Part shown: positions 40,271 through 48,713 of the stretch, piece after piece
Layout of the letters: every line of letters starts with the position of its first letter
Position numbering within the stretch: the first letter of the stretch is position 1
NCBI GenBank assembly: GCA_028283625.1
Contig: JAPWKG010000013.1
Coordinates: 62,001 to 126,000, forward strand
Source of the DNA: Acidobacteriaceae bacterium
GTDB taxonomy: Bacteria; Acidobacteriota; Terriglobia; Terriglobales; Acidobacteriaceae
DNA: 64,000 nt
Direction of reading: 5' to 3'
Translations under genes and position numbers: made by a program
The notes under the pieces: generated by a model
Told to the model about the DNA's origin: nothing
Seen by the model: the letters and a program-made list of their open reading frames with translations, nothing else
The model's database searches: none

Positions 40271-41055
40271 TTCTGGGTTTCGGCGAGGCAGGCCTGGAGG
40301 AGTTCCGCGATCAGCAGCTGCGTCGGGGCGGCCTTTCCGGGCAGGTACTCGAACGACTGCTCATCCATGTAGTTCACCTGGGCGAGTTCCAGCTGCACGG
40401 CATGGATACCCTTGTCGGGCCGGCCGTACTGGCGGGTGATATAGCCGCCCTTGAAGCGACCGTTCACGGCGAACGAATAGTCCTGCTGGCCTTCGAGCAA
40501 CGCCACCAGCCGTTCCTGCAGCGCAGGCGAGCAGCTCGCGCCGTCGGCCGTGCCGAGGTTGAAATCGGGCAGGCGCCCTTCGAACAGCATGGGCACTTCG
40601 CTGCGGATGGAATGGCCTTCCCACAGCACCACGCGACCGAACTCCTTCCTGAGCCGGGCGAGCTCGGCGGTCAGCGCGTCATGGTATGGGCGCCACCAGC
40701 GTTTCACCCGGTCGGCGACCTCGACGGCATCGGGCTCGGCACCCGGACGATAGATCGGGCTGCCGTCAAAAAGCACGGTGGGCACGAGGCCGGTTTCCGT
40801 CTGGCCCGGATAAAGTGCATGCCCGTCGGCAGGTCGGTTGAGATCGACCACGTAACGCGACGCGAAGGGCTTGATGACACTTGCCCCCATGCTGCGGGCG
40901 AAGTCATAAAGCTCAGCCACGTGCCAGTCGGTATCGACCGAACGTCGTGCGGGGCGCTTCATCCGTGCGCCGAGGTCGTCGGGAATCGCGCTGCCGTTAT
41001 GCGGCAGGCTGATGAGGAGCGGCGCAGTACCGCGATGAAGGGTATACGGGGTCAT
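40267..41055 (-). CDS. hutG: N-formylglutamate deformylase/amidohydrolase
   Basis: 262 residues, N-formylglutamate amidohydrolase family. LLISLPHNGSAIPDDL, the RSVDTDWHVAELYDFA block, VDLNRPADGHALYPGQ and WEGHSIRSEVP are the conserved metal and substrate motifs. In histidine degradation by the four-plus-one-step route this enzyme yields glutamate and formate. No other hut genes are adjacent, so it may act on another formyl-amide. It is followed by gor on the same strand upstream. Confidence 0.85.
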   Translation of the reverse strand: MTPYTLHRGTAPLLISLPHNGSAIPDDLGARMKRPARRSVDTDWHVAELYDFARSMGASVIKPFASRYVVDLNRPADGHALYPGQTETGLVPTVLFDGSPIYRPGAEPDAVEVADRVKRWWRPYHDALTAELARLRKEFGRVVLWEGHSIRSEVPMLFEGRLPDFNLGTADGASCSPALQERLVALLEGQQDYSFAVNGRFKGGYITRQYGRPDKGIHAVQLELAQVNYMDEQSFEYLPGKAAPTQLLIAELLQACLAETQK

Positions 41056-41071
41056 GGGCGGAGTGTAACGC

Positions 41072-42433
41072 TCAACCGGGCACGCGATCTCCCATCGTCA
41101 CCATCTCTTCGGCCGAGGTCGGATGGATGGCCAGGGTGGCGTCGAAGTCGTCCTTCGTGGCGCCCATGCGGATGGCCACGGCGAACCCCTGCAGAATTTC
41201 ATCGATGCCCGGGCCGAGCATCTGCATGCCGACGATGCGCGAATCGTCACCCACGCAGATCAGCTTGAAGCGAACCATCATGGGACGCTGCGCGAGCGCC
41301 AGCTGCATGGGCACGAACGATTGCTTGTACAGATGCACCTCGTCGCCGTACCGTGCCCGCGCCTGTTCTTCGGAAAGCCCGACGGTGCCCAGCGGCGGAT
41401 GCGAGAAAACCACGCTCGGTGCGTTGGTGTAATCGAGCGGCGCATGCTTTGCCCCCGCGAACAGGCGGTCGGCGAGTTTGCGGCCGGCGGACACGGCCAC
41501 GGGCGTCAACGCGAGATGCTGTGTCACGTCGCCCACCGCATACACGCCGGGCACGCTGGTGTTGAGGTAGTCGTCGACCTGGATATGGCCCTTGTCGTCG
41601 GTGACCAGGCCGATGTTTTCGATGGACAGCGAACCCGTATTCGCATGGCGACCCACGGCCCAGATAAGCAGGTCATAGGGCCCGGGGTGGCTGCCCTTGT
41701 CACAGTCGAGCAGCAGCACGCCATCCTTTTCGTGTACGGCCTCGATCTGGCAGGTGTAGTGGATCGCGATTCCGTGCTTCGTCATCTCGTCACCGAGCTG
41801 GTACGACATTTCCTCGTCGAAGCCACTCATGAGCCTGCCGCGCACGAACATGTCCACCTCACTGCCGAGGGCACGCAGCACGCCGGCCAGTTCGGTGGCG
41901 ATGTAGCCGCCGCCCACGATGGCGGTGCGACGCGGACCTTCGCGCAATGCAAAGAAGCCGTCGGACGTCACGCCAAGATCGAAACCCGGCTTGTCCAGTC
42001 GATTGGGTGACGAGCCGGTGGCGATGACCACGTGCGGCGCCGTGAGCTCACGGTCTCCGGCGGCAATACGGTGGGGCTCGATGAAACGGCCTTCGGCGCG
42101 GATCACCGTGACGTGGGATTTGTCGAGGGACTGCTGGTAGCTACCGTGGATATGGTCGATATATTCGTTGCGGCGCCCGATGAAGCGAGGCCAGTCGAGC
42201 TTGCCCGGTTTTTCAGCAAAGCCGTAGTCCACCGCGATGTACTGGGCCTCGGCCATCTGGGCCGCGAACCACATCGCTTTCTTGGGTACGCAGCCGGCAT
42301 TGACGCACGTACCGCCCAGCTCCTTCGGCTCGAGGAGCGCCACGCGGGCGCCATGTCGTGCAGCACGCAGTGCCGCGGCCAGGCCGCCGGAACCACCGCC
42401 GATCACGATGAGGTCGAAGGATTCCACAGCCAT
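41072..42433 (-). CDS. gor: Glutathione-disulfide reductase
   Basis: FAD/NADPH enzyme that keeps glutathione reduced. From ATG 42433 it is 453 residues. FAD site IGGGSGGLAAALRAARHGA, the redox disulfide CVNAGCVPKK (Cys43, Cys48), the NADPH site IVGGGYIATELAGVLRALG and the C-terminal HPTSAEEMVTMG (catalytic His-Glu) are present. A longer upstream frame lacks these features and is ignored. Divergent from the NlpC lipoprotein. Confidence 0.95.
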   Translation of the reverse strand: MAVESFDLIVIGGGSGGLAAALRAARHGARVALLEPKELGGTCVNAGCVPKKAMWFAAQMAEAQYIAVDYGFAEKPGKLDWPRFIGRRNEYIDHIHGSYQQSLDKSHVTVIRAEGRFIEPHRIAAGDRELTAPHVVIATGSSPNRLDKPGFDLGVTSDGFFALREGPRRTAIVGGGYIATELAGVLRALGSEVDMFVRGRLMSGFDEEMSYQLGDEMTKHGIAIHYTCQIEAVHEKDGVLLLDCDKGSHPGPYDLLIWAVGRHANTGSLSIENIGLVTDDKGHIQVDDYLNTSVPGVYAVGDVTQHLALTPVAVSAGRKLADRLFAGAKHAPLDYTNAPSVVFSHPPLGTVGLSEEQARARYGDEVHLYKQSFVPMQLALAQRPMMVRFKLICVGDDSRIVGMQMLGPGIDEILQGFAVAIRMGATKDDFDATLAIHPTSAEEMVTMGDRVPG

Positions 42434-42600
42434 GCACCCGCTCCACGCGTAAACCGCCAACCTATCAAAGCGAATGTGAAACCGCTTGTGAGGCGCGACC
42501 CTTTCTGTCCGGCAAATGAATTCACCCGGTTTCGCAGGTATTCCGCGCAACCCATTGATTTGATAACCTGCCGATCGATGATCTTGCCTGGGGTGGCGCC

Positions 42601-43173
42601 GTGCTGTTCTCGTTTCGCTCTTTTGCGCCTGCTTCCTGGATCCGGCCGTGCGCCCTGGGCGTATTGCTGACCCTGCTGGCGGCGTGCGGAAGCGCGCCGC
42701 GCAAGCCGTCGTCGTCCCAGATGCGAAACCCTGCCTCCGCCGTGCCGCTGGCGAAAAACCTGGAATGGTCGACCCAGCCGGCAGCCGCGCCACCCGCCGA
42801 TGCAGCGAACGATGTGCTGTTCCGTGCGATCGGACTGGTGGGCACGCCCTACCGCTGGGGTGGGAATACGCCGCAGGGTGGATTCGACTGCAGCGGGCTC
42901 ATCAACTACATCTATATGACATCCACCGGGCTACGCCTGCCGCGCACCTCGGCTGAGATGGCGGCGCTCGACAAGCCGAAGGTCGATGAATCCGACCTTG
43001 CCAGCGGCGACCTGGTGTTCTTCGGCCGTGGCCACGTGACCCATGTCGGGGTGTATGTAGGCAAGGGCCGCTTTGTCCATGCGCCCAATTCCGGCGGAAC
43101 GGTGCGGCTGGACGACCTCGACGGGTCCTATTGGAAGCGTAATTTCGCCTACGGGCGCCGCGTTCTTAACTGA
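42601..43173 (+). CDS. NlpC/P60 peptidoglycan endopeptidase lipoprotein
   Basis: 190 residues. A signal with lipobox LLAAC (Cys29) is followed by a Pro/Ala linker and the NlpC/P60 domain: TPYRWGGNTPQGGFDCSGL with catalytic Cys97, HVTHVGVYVG with His148, and the third polar residue at His160 in FVHAPNSGG. It would cut D-Glu-DAP peptide links in the cell wall. Start is GTG 42601; the n-region is long but acceptable. Divergent from gor. Confidence 0.9.
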   Translation: MLFSFRSFAPASWIRPCALGVLLTLLAACGSAPRKPSSSQMRNPASAVPLAKNLEWSTQPAAAPPADAANDVLFRAIGLVGTPYRWGGNTPQGGFDCSGLINYIYMTSTGLRLPRTSAEMAALDKPKVDESDLASGDLVFFGRGHVTHVGVYVGKGRFVHAPNSGGTVRLDDLDGSYWKRNFAYGRRVLN

Positions 43174-43211
43174 CCTTTATGGCTGAACGCAGAACCAGAC
43201 AGTGCTCAAGC

Positions 43212-43237
43212 CAATTAGTTTGTGTGCGATTTAATTG
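43212..43237. promoter_or_regulatory. Candidate operator upstream of ohr
   Basis: Inverted repeat CAATTA ... TAATTG with 14 bases between, in an AT-rich island of otherwise GC-rich DNA. Known OhrR boxes contain CAATT/AATTG half-sites, so OhrR control of the downstream gene is plausible; spacing differs from the canonical box. Confidence 0.4.
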
Positions 43238-43267
43238 CGTGCTTAACTACACCCACTCCAACGATCC

Positions 43268-43305
43268 ACCTTCCCGCTTACATCATTACCTTCCCGCTTA
43301 CATCA
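43268..43305 (+). repeat. Tandem 18-bp duplication in the ohr leader
   Basis: The block ACCTTCCCGCTTACATCA occurs at 43268-43285 and again at 43288-43305, separated by TT. It ends 12 bases before the ohr start codon, so it lies in the untranslated leader. Confidence 0.85.
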
Positions 43306-43317
43306 AAGGACAACGAC

Positions 43318-43770
43318 ATGAGCAACCTCTCGAAAGTGCAGAAGATCGTCTACACCGCCCACGCCAAGGTCGCCGGCGGCCGCGAAGGCCACGTCGAATC
43401 CGATGACGGCCTGATCAAGCTCGACCTTCGCCTGCCGAAGGAAATGGGCGGCAACGGCGGTGGTAGCAACCCCGAGCAGCTCTTCGCTGCCGGCTATGCG
43501 GCGTGCTTCGAAGGTGCGATCCGCTTCGTCGCTGGCCAGAAGAAGGTCAAGGTGGACGACGCCTCGGTCGCCAGCAGCGTCGGTATCGGCCCGCGTGAAG
43601 GCTCCGGCTTCGCCATCCAGGTCAAGCTCGAAGTCAACCTGCCGGGCGTCGACGACGCTACCGCTCAGGAGATCGTGAAGACCGCGCACCAAGACGTCTG
43701 CCCGTACTCGCACGCTACCCGCGGCAACGTCGATGTGGACGTGTCGGTGAACGGTAAGTCGCTGGCCTGA
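43318..43770 (+). CDS. ohr: Organic hydroperoxide resistance protein Ohr
   Basis: Thiol peroxidase that reduces organic and fatty acid hydroperoxides. 150 residues from ATG 43318, behind AAGGA. The catalytic cysteines are Cys63 in AAGYAACFEGA and Cys128 in DVCPYSHATRGN; the start YTAHAKVAGGREGHVESDDG is typical of Ohr rather than OsmC. A possible OhrR operator and a tandem repeat lie upstream; a strong terminator follows. Confidence 0.95.
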   Translation: MSNLSKVQKIVYTAHAKVAGGREGHVESDDGLIKLDLRLPKEMGGNGGGSNPEQLFAAGYAACFEGAIRFVAGQKKVKVDDASVASSVGIGPREGSGFAIQVKLEVNLPGVDDATAQEIVKTAHQDVCPYSHATRGNVDVDVSVNGKSLA

Positions 43771-43794
43771 AGCCACTGGATTGATCGCAAACAG

Positions 43795-43827
43795 AGACGG
43801 CGCCCCCACGGGCGCCGTCTTTTTATT
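43795..43827 (+). terminator. Terminator after ohr
   Basis: Eleven-base perfect stem AGACGGCGCCC / GGGCGCCGTCT with a CCAC loop, followed by TTTTTATT. Classic rho-independent terminator. Confidence 0.93.
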
Positions 43828-43880
43828 GCTGGCGTCGGAGACGGCCAACGGCGCCTTTGCGTTTGTCTGTGGGGCGTGGT

Positions 43881-43918
43881 CGTGAGAGCGCGCCCTGCGC
43901 GCGACATCCCTCGCGAAC
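43881..43918. repeat. REP-type repeat (locus 2, single arm)
   Basis: GAGAGCGCGCCCTGCGCGCG then ACATCCCTCGCGAAC, matching the left arm of the REPIN family. No clear second arm within 100 bases. Confidence 0.75.
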
Positions 43919-44064
43919 CGAGCCTGCAGCCTCGCAGACAACCTCCGCGAACCAAATCGTCGCGTCCCGCAGGCGCCGGCGCCCTCCCCACCCAGTGCTT
44001 CTGGCACAGGAAAGAATTACGACATGCCTCATCGTGCGGCATCGTCGTCGCCGGAGGGATCTGC

Positions 44065-44769
44065 ATGACCGCGCTTGATCGGAAGGCCCGCACCGCCGGC
44101 CTGCTGTATATCCTCATGTCGCTCGTGGCGCCGCTACGGCTCATCTATATCCCTTCGACGCTGTTCGTCAGCGGGAACCCGGGGGCGACGGCCGCCAACA
44201 TGATCGTCCACGAGACCCTCTTTCGCTGGGGCATGGTCGGCGACCTCTTCGTCGGCACGACCCTGGTTTTCGTGGTGCTTGCGCTATATCGCCTGCTTTC
44301 ATCGAGCGGAAGGTCGCTGGCGACGGCGATGGTGGTCTTGGGCGCCGTGCTCCCTGCGACGATCTACTTCCTCAACACGGCGAATGACGCCGCCGCCCTG
44401 GTACTGGTCAGGGGGGCGCCGTTCCTCGATGCCTTCGACACGACCCAGCGCCATGCGCTGGCCGCCCTGTTTCTGCGTCTGCATTCAGAGGTAGTGACTG
44501 CTGCCGAGATGCTGTGGGGCCTCTGGCTTGTGCCCCTGGCGATCCTGACGTGGCGTTGCGGGTTCGTACCCAGGATCCTCTCGGTATGGCTGATGCTCAA
44601 TGGCCTGGCCTACATCATCCAGAGCGTCGCCGGGTTCGCCATGGCCAGCGCGCCGGACCTCCTCGAAACGATCTGCTTTCCGCTGCAACTCGGCGAGGTC
44701 GCCTTCATGCTCTGGCTGCTCGTCTTCGGCGCGAAACGTTTTCCGCTGAGAAGGACACCTGCTGCATGA
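44065..44769 (+). CDS. DUF4386 family membrane protein
   Basis: 234 residues with about six transmembrane helices. ATG 44065 follows GGAGGG. The N-terminal RKARTAGLLYILMSLVAPL and the later EMLWGLWLVPLAILTWRCGFVPR and GLAYIIQSVAGF segments match the DUF4386 family, whose role is unknown. Its stop overlaps the start of the next membrane protein (ATGA), which implies coupled translation. Confidence 0.82.
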   Translation: MTALDRKARTAGLLYILMSLVAPLRLIYIPSTLFVSGNPGATAANMIVHETLFRWGMVGDLFVGTTLVFVVLALYRLLSSSGRSLATAMVVLGAVLPATIYFLNTANDAAALVLVRGAPFLDAFDTTQRHALAALFLRLHSEVVTAAEMLWGLWLVPLAILTWRCGFVPRILSVWLMLNGLAYIIQSVAGFAMASAPDLLETICFPLQLGEVAFMLWLLVFGAKRFPLRRTPAA

Positions 44770-45809
44770 GCACATTGCACGATACGAAGGTACCGCTGCG
44801 CATCCGGCTTGCCGGCCTCTGGGCATCGCTCATGTTCTGCTACGTATACGGGGATTTCTTCGGACTGTTTGTCCCGGGACGGCTGCAGGACATGTCGGCA
44901 GGCAACTTCGGCCCCCTGGGTCCGACGACCCAGCCTGTCCTTATCGGGGTGAGCCTGATGATGGCCGTGCCGGCCCTGATGATCATCGGGTCGCTCGTGC
45001 TGCCGGCACCCGTGTGCCGGTGGGCGAATGTCATTCTGGGCGTGTTTTATACGGCCATCATGCTGCTGACGATGCAGGGCGCGCTGCCTTTTTACATCAC
45101 GCTTGGCGTGGTCGAAGTGCTGCTGAGCGCTGGAATCGTCGCGTGGCGCGGGGCGGGCGCGGGGACGATATACGGAGCGCGCCCCGCGCGACATCTTTCC
45201 AAACCTTCGCGGAAAACCACATGTGTTCGCGAAAAGATGTCGCGCGCAGGGCGCGCTCCCACAACCGCCGGCGGCGGGCGGTCTACAGCCGGTTTGAATC
45301 AGTGCGCGCCGTCGCCGTTCGGGTGGGCGTGGCCGTGGGCGACCTCTTCTTCCGACGCGTCACGGACGCTCTGGACGTCGACGTTGAAGGTCAGGTGTCT
45401 TGCCGGCCATCGGGTGGTTGAGGTCGATGTCGACCACGCTGGAGCCGATCTTCTGCACGACCACGACGCGGTGGCCGCCTTCCTTCAGCGACAGCACGGT
45501 CGAGTCGCCGACCTTCAGGCCCTTGCCCTGCTTCGGGAAATACTTCTTCGGCACGCGCTGGGTCATGCCTTCCTGACGCGGGCCGTAGCCCTGCTCCGGC
45601 TCGATCGTGACGTCGAACGTGTCGCCCACCGACTTGCCTTCCAGACCGGCTTCCAGGCCCGGGATCAGCTGGCCGTGGCCGAGCAGGATCCAGAGCGGCT
45701 CGCCGCCTTCCACCGAGCTCTCGACCTTCTCGCCGTCGACGGTGAGCGTGTAATGGAACGAGATGACCTTGTCCTTGCCAGCCTGCATGATCGTTTTCTA
45801 CCGGATTAA
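44766..45809 (+). CDS. DUF6326-like small membrane protein, stop lost into a REPIN
   Basis: The credible protein is residues 1-135 (to about 45,172): four helices including LRIRLAGLWASLMFCYVYGDF, VSLMMAVPALMIIGSLVLPA and a LLTMQGALPFYITLGVVEVLL helix. The expected stop is absent; the frame instead enters the REPIN at 45,173 and runs antisense through slyD to 45,809, adding about 210 residues without features. Either the REPIN removed the natural stop or a sequencing error hides it. Coupled to the upstream DUF4386 gene. Family assignment is tentative. Confidence 0.55.
   Translation: MSTLHDTKVPLRIRLAGLWASLMFCYVYGDFFGLFVPGRLQDMSAGNFGPLGPTTQPVLIGVSLMMAVPALMIIGSLVLPAPVCRWANVILGVFYTAIMLLTMQGALPFYITLGVVEVLLSAGIVAWRGAGAGTIYGARPARHLSKPSRKTTCVREKMSRAGRAPTTAGGGRSTAGLNQCAPSPFGWAWPWATSSSDASRTLWTSTLKVRCLAGHRVVEVDVDHAGADLLHDHDAVAAFLQRQHGRVADLQALALLREILLRHALGHAFLTRAVALLRLDRDVERVAHRLAFQTGFQARDQLAVAEQDPERLAAFHRALDLLAVDGERVMERDDLVLASLHDRFLPD
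45173..45261. repeat. REPIN (locus 3, both arms)
   Basis: Left arm CGGAGCGCGCCCCGCGCGAC then ATCTTTCC; right arm TCGCGAAAAGATGTCGCGCG then CAGGGCGCGCTCCCAC. The arms are inverted copies about 35 bases apart. It lies at the 3' end of the DUF6326-like gene, which reads into it. Confidence 0.85.
45299..45788 (-). CDS. slyD: FKBP-type peptidyl-prolyl isomerase SlyD, 3' frameshift
   Basis: Folding helper that isomerises prolyl bonds and often binds nickel. Start ATG 45788. The FKBP part reads HYTLTVDGEKVESSVEGGEPLWILLGHGQLIPGLEAGLEG; the insert-in-flap domain has EQGYGPRQEGMTQRVPKKYFP and the return is DLNHPMAGKT. One extra base near 45,396 shifts the end; correcting it gives LTFNVDVQSVRDASEEEVAHGH and a short His-containing tail, with TGA at 45299-45301. 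Uncorrected, the frame stops at 45,360. Confidence 0.92.
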
Positions 45810-45842
45810 AACGGGCATTTTAGCGGCGCGCGGGGCCCGGCG

Positions 45843-47081
45843 TCACGCCGCATCGCGATCCTTGCCAAAACCCTTGCCGCGCGCCTCCGGCCCGAGCCAG
45901 GTCAGCAGCGCCAGCACCACGGCTACCGCGCCGATCCAGGTCGACATGGCGAAGGCGAAACTGCCGCCATGCCGGTCGGCGATCCAGGTCTGGGCCGTGG
46001 CGGTGATGGCGGCCAGCAGGTTGCCCATCTGGTAGGCGAAGCCCGGCAGCGTGCCGCGCACGGCGTCCGGCGACAGCTCATTGAGGTGGGTCGGAACGAC
46101 GCCCCAGGCGCCCTGCACCATCACCTGGATAAGGAACGCACCCAGGCCGAGCAACAGCAGCGAGCCACCGTAGGTCCACAGGGGAATGACGGGGATGGCG
46201 AGCAGCGCGGCAATGATGATCGCCTTGCGCCGGCCGATCTTCTCCGAGAGCGAGCCGAACGTCAGGCCACCGAACAGGGCGCCGAGGTTCAGCAGCGCGG
46301 TGAGCATGAAGGCCGTACCGGAGCCGGCCGGGATCTTCAGCGTCTCCTGCACGAAGGTCGGGTACATGTCCTGCGAGCCGTGGCTGAACATGTTGAAGGC
46401 CGCCATCAGCAGCATCATGTAGACGAAAAGCTTCCAGTTGCCGCGCATGGAAACGAACACGCTCTCGCGTGCCTCGCTGCGACGCCCTTCCCATACCGGG
46501 GACTCGGGCACCTTGCGGCGGATGTACAGCACGAGGAAGGCCGGCAAGGCGCCCACGATGAAAAGCCCGCGCCAGCCGATGTGGTCGACCAGCAGCCAGT
46601 TGACCAGCGCGGCGAGAAAGAATCCGCAGGGATAGCCGCTCTGCAACAGGCCGGAAACGAAGCCGCGCGATTTCGCCGGGATCGACTCCATGGCCAGCGA
46701 GGCGCCGATGCCCCACTCACCGCCCATGGCGATGCCGAAGAGGAAGCGCAGCCCGAGGAGGATGCCGAGCGACGGGCGCGAAGGCGCAGGCCACCTCGAG
46801 CACCGAAAACAGGACGATGTCGAACATCAGGACGGGACGGCGGCCGTAGCGGTCGGCCAGTCGCCCGAAAATCAGCGCCCCGATCGGTCGCGCCGCCAGC
46901 GTCAGGAACAGGCCGTAGGTGACCTCCTGCTTGGAGCACATGGAACTCCGTGCGCCACGGCGAGGATGACGAAGGTCAGCAGGAAGTAATCGAACGCGTC
47001 GAGCGTCCAGCCAAGAAAGCTGGCCAGCACGGTATGCCGCTGGGTGGAGTCGAGTTCGCGCAGGGCGGCGGGAAGCGGCAT
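45843..47081 (-). CDS. MFS transporter (SHS/lactate-carrier-like), two frameshifts
   Basis: Twelve-helix secondary carrier. ATG 47081 gives MPLPAALRELDSTQRHTVLASFLGWTLDAFDYFLLTFVI, the N-terminus typical of the SHS group (lactate or sialate:H+ symporters). The frame breaks near 46,935 and resumes at SKQEVTYGLFLTLAARPIGALIFGRLADRYGRRP; it breaks again at an extra base in the G-run 46774-46776 and resumes as SLGILLGLRFLFGIAMGGEWGIGASL. The remainder to 45,843 is intact. Frameshifts are most likely sequencing errors. Substrate uncertain. Confidence 0.85.
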
Positions 47082-47231
47082 CAGAAATTCCTCAAGCGTG
47101 CGGGCGGCGCCGAGGCTAGCACAGGGCACCGAAGCCCTACGCACACGTATGGGGAGATGGCTACACTGCCGTGGATGACCCGGTCGCACGCGCATCAGGG
47201 CATCTTCGACTCACGACAGACGGAGGGATTC

Positions 47232-47579
47232 ATGAAGCAGTCGCGTTTCATCGTTTCAGTCGTTTTGATCTCAGCCCTGGCGGCCGGAAGCGTTTCCGCC
47301 CAACAGGTCGGCGCCAGCGGCGCGCCGCCTGCCCGCTCGGGTGTCAGCGCCTCGCCTGCGCCACCGCAGGCCAACGACGGTGCCAACGGCGCTCCCGCCT
47401 TCGGCGATCTGGACAAGGACGGCAAGGGTTACATCACCCGCAAGAATGTCCCGACAGACGTCGAGCGCCTGAAGCCACTGCGTGCGCACTTCCCCGAAGC
47501 CGACCTGAACCACGACGGGAAGGTGGACAAGAGTGAGTACGACGCTTATATCAATAAGAGCACATCGCCTCAGCGGTAA
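47232..47579 (+). CDS. Secreted EF-hand protein
   Basis: 115 residues from ATG 47232, behind GGAGGG. Signal peptide MKQSRFIVSVVLISALAAGSVSA, an Ala/Pro-rich linker, then two EF-hand-type loops: DLDKDGKGYITRKN and DLNHDGKVDKSEYDAY, each with the Asp/Asn calcium positions. Such small periplasmic calcium binders are common in Xanthomonadales; function unknown. Confidence 0.85.
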   Translation: MKQSRFIVSVVLISALAAGSVSAQQVGASGAPPARSGVSASPAPPQANDGANGAPAFGDLDKDGKGYITRKNVPTDVERLKPLRAHFPEADLNHDGKVDKSEYDAYINKSTSPQR

Positions 47580-47588
47580 TCGTTCTTC

Positions 47589-47614
47589 GCGCCGGGCGCC
47601 CACGTGCCCGGCGC
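47589..47614. terminator. Hairpin between the EF-hand and methyltransferase genes
   Basis: GCGCCGGGC / GCCCGGCGC, nine perfect pairs, eight-base loop. No T-run follows, so it may act as an mRNA 3' stabiliser or weak terminator. Confidence 0.5.
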
Positions 47615-47634
47615 ACTTCACGGATGGAGCCCCT

Positions 47635-48296
47635 ATGCATCCCGATACACGGACCAGGCGCCGTATCGCCTCGCGCTTCAGTCGCCGCGGCGATCGCTTC
47701 TACATTCACGGCAAGCTGGCCAGCGATCCGGTCTACGCCGCCACCGCCCACGCCATTTCGGGACGCCGCCTGCCCCTGCTCGATATCGGCTGCGGTCTCG
47801 GTCTGCTCGGCCACTACCTGCACGCCTGCGACGCGCTCGACGGCTATGTCGGCATCGACCACGACCCGCGAAAGATCGCCATGGGTCGCGATGCGGCGGA
47901 ACGCGCCGGACTGGGCGAGGCCATCGCGCTTCGCGAAGCCGACGCCACCGCGGCCCAGCCCCTGCGCGGACATGTCGCCATGCTCGACGTCCTGCATTAC
48001 TTGCCCCAGGAACGCCAGGCGGACCTGCTGTCGTTTGCCGTCGACCACCTTGCCGACGATGGCGTGCTGATCCTGCGCAACGTCATCCGGGACGGTACCT
48101 GGCGGTATCGGGCCACCGTGCTGGAAGAGAAATTCATCAAGGCGGTCGGCTGGATTCCCGGTGGGGCGCAGTATTTTCCGACCGCGGCGGATATTCGGAG
48201 GTGCTGGAGCCCCGGGGAATCCGGGTGGATTTCCGGCCGTTGTTCGGGCGGACGCCTTACAACAGCTACCTGATGACGGCCTCGCGCGAGGCATGA
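47635..48296 (+). CDS. Class I SAM-dependent methyltransferase, 3' frameshift
   Basis: From ATG 47635. Motif I LLDIGCGLGLLGHYLHA, motif II region YVGIDHDPRKIAMG and the post-motif READATAAQPLRGHVAMLDVLHYL give a standard SAM site. The frame shifts by one base near 48,198; the other frame continues EVLEPRGIRVDFRPLFGRTPYNSYLMTASREA to TGA 48294-48296, giving about 220 residues. Substrate unknown. A REPIN starts 30 bases after the stop. Confidence 0.82.
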
Positions 48297-48325
48297 CCGG
48301 CGAAGGCGCTGATGCGCGAGCGCTG

Positions 48326-48447
48326 GTGTAGGAGCGCGCCCTGCGCGCGACATCTTCTAGCGAACAGCCCCACGGGCGACGCGGCCCTTTGCAGGTGTTC
48401 GCGAAAATTTGAAGGTGTTCGCGAAAAGATGTCGCGCGCGGGGCCAA
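48326..48447. repeat. REPIN (locus 4, both arms)
   Basis: Left arm GTAGGAGCGCGCCCTGCGCG then CGACATCTTCTAGCGAAC; right arm TTCGCGAAAAGATGTCGCGC then GCGGGGCCAAC. A TTCGCGAAAA-like sequence occurs twice just before the right arm (48409 and 48419), so the inner part is partly duplicated. Confidence 0.82.
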
Positions 48448-48713
48448 CCCCCATGGTCGAGGCCGTGGCTGCTGGCTGGGGTGTGGCATTGTGTCACCCA
48501 TTGTGCCGCAATAAGGTATACTGCGCGAGTCGTGCCTGCGCTCCGACTCCCTTGCGGACCCCCGGCGTGGAGAATCTCCCGCCCGTTCCCCCACCCTCGG
48601 AAGCGCGCTCGACACCGGCCAGCCTGCTGTCTTCGTCATGGTTAGCGGCCGCCAATCCATAACTCGTAGCGCGGTTCCAGGGAACGCTCGAGTCACGCAG
48701 GAGCTCCACCTCC

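Noticed and set aside
43201..43310. CRISPR-like repeat upstream of ohr
   Set aside because: Only two direct copies with a 2-base gap; no spacer-sized intervals and no cas genes.
44610..45194. Minus-strand frame opposite the DUF4386/DUF6326 genes
   Set aside because: No ribosome site, polar low-complexity shadow of hydrophobic genes.
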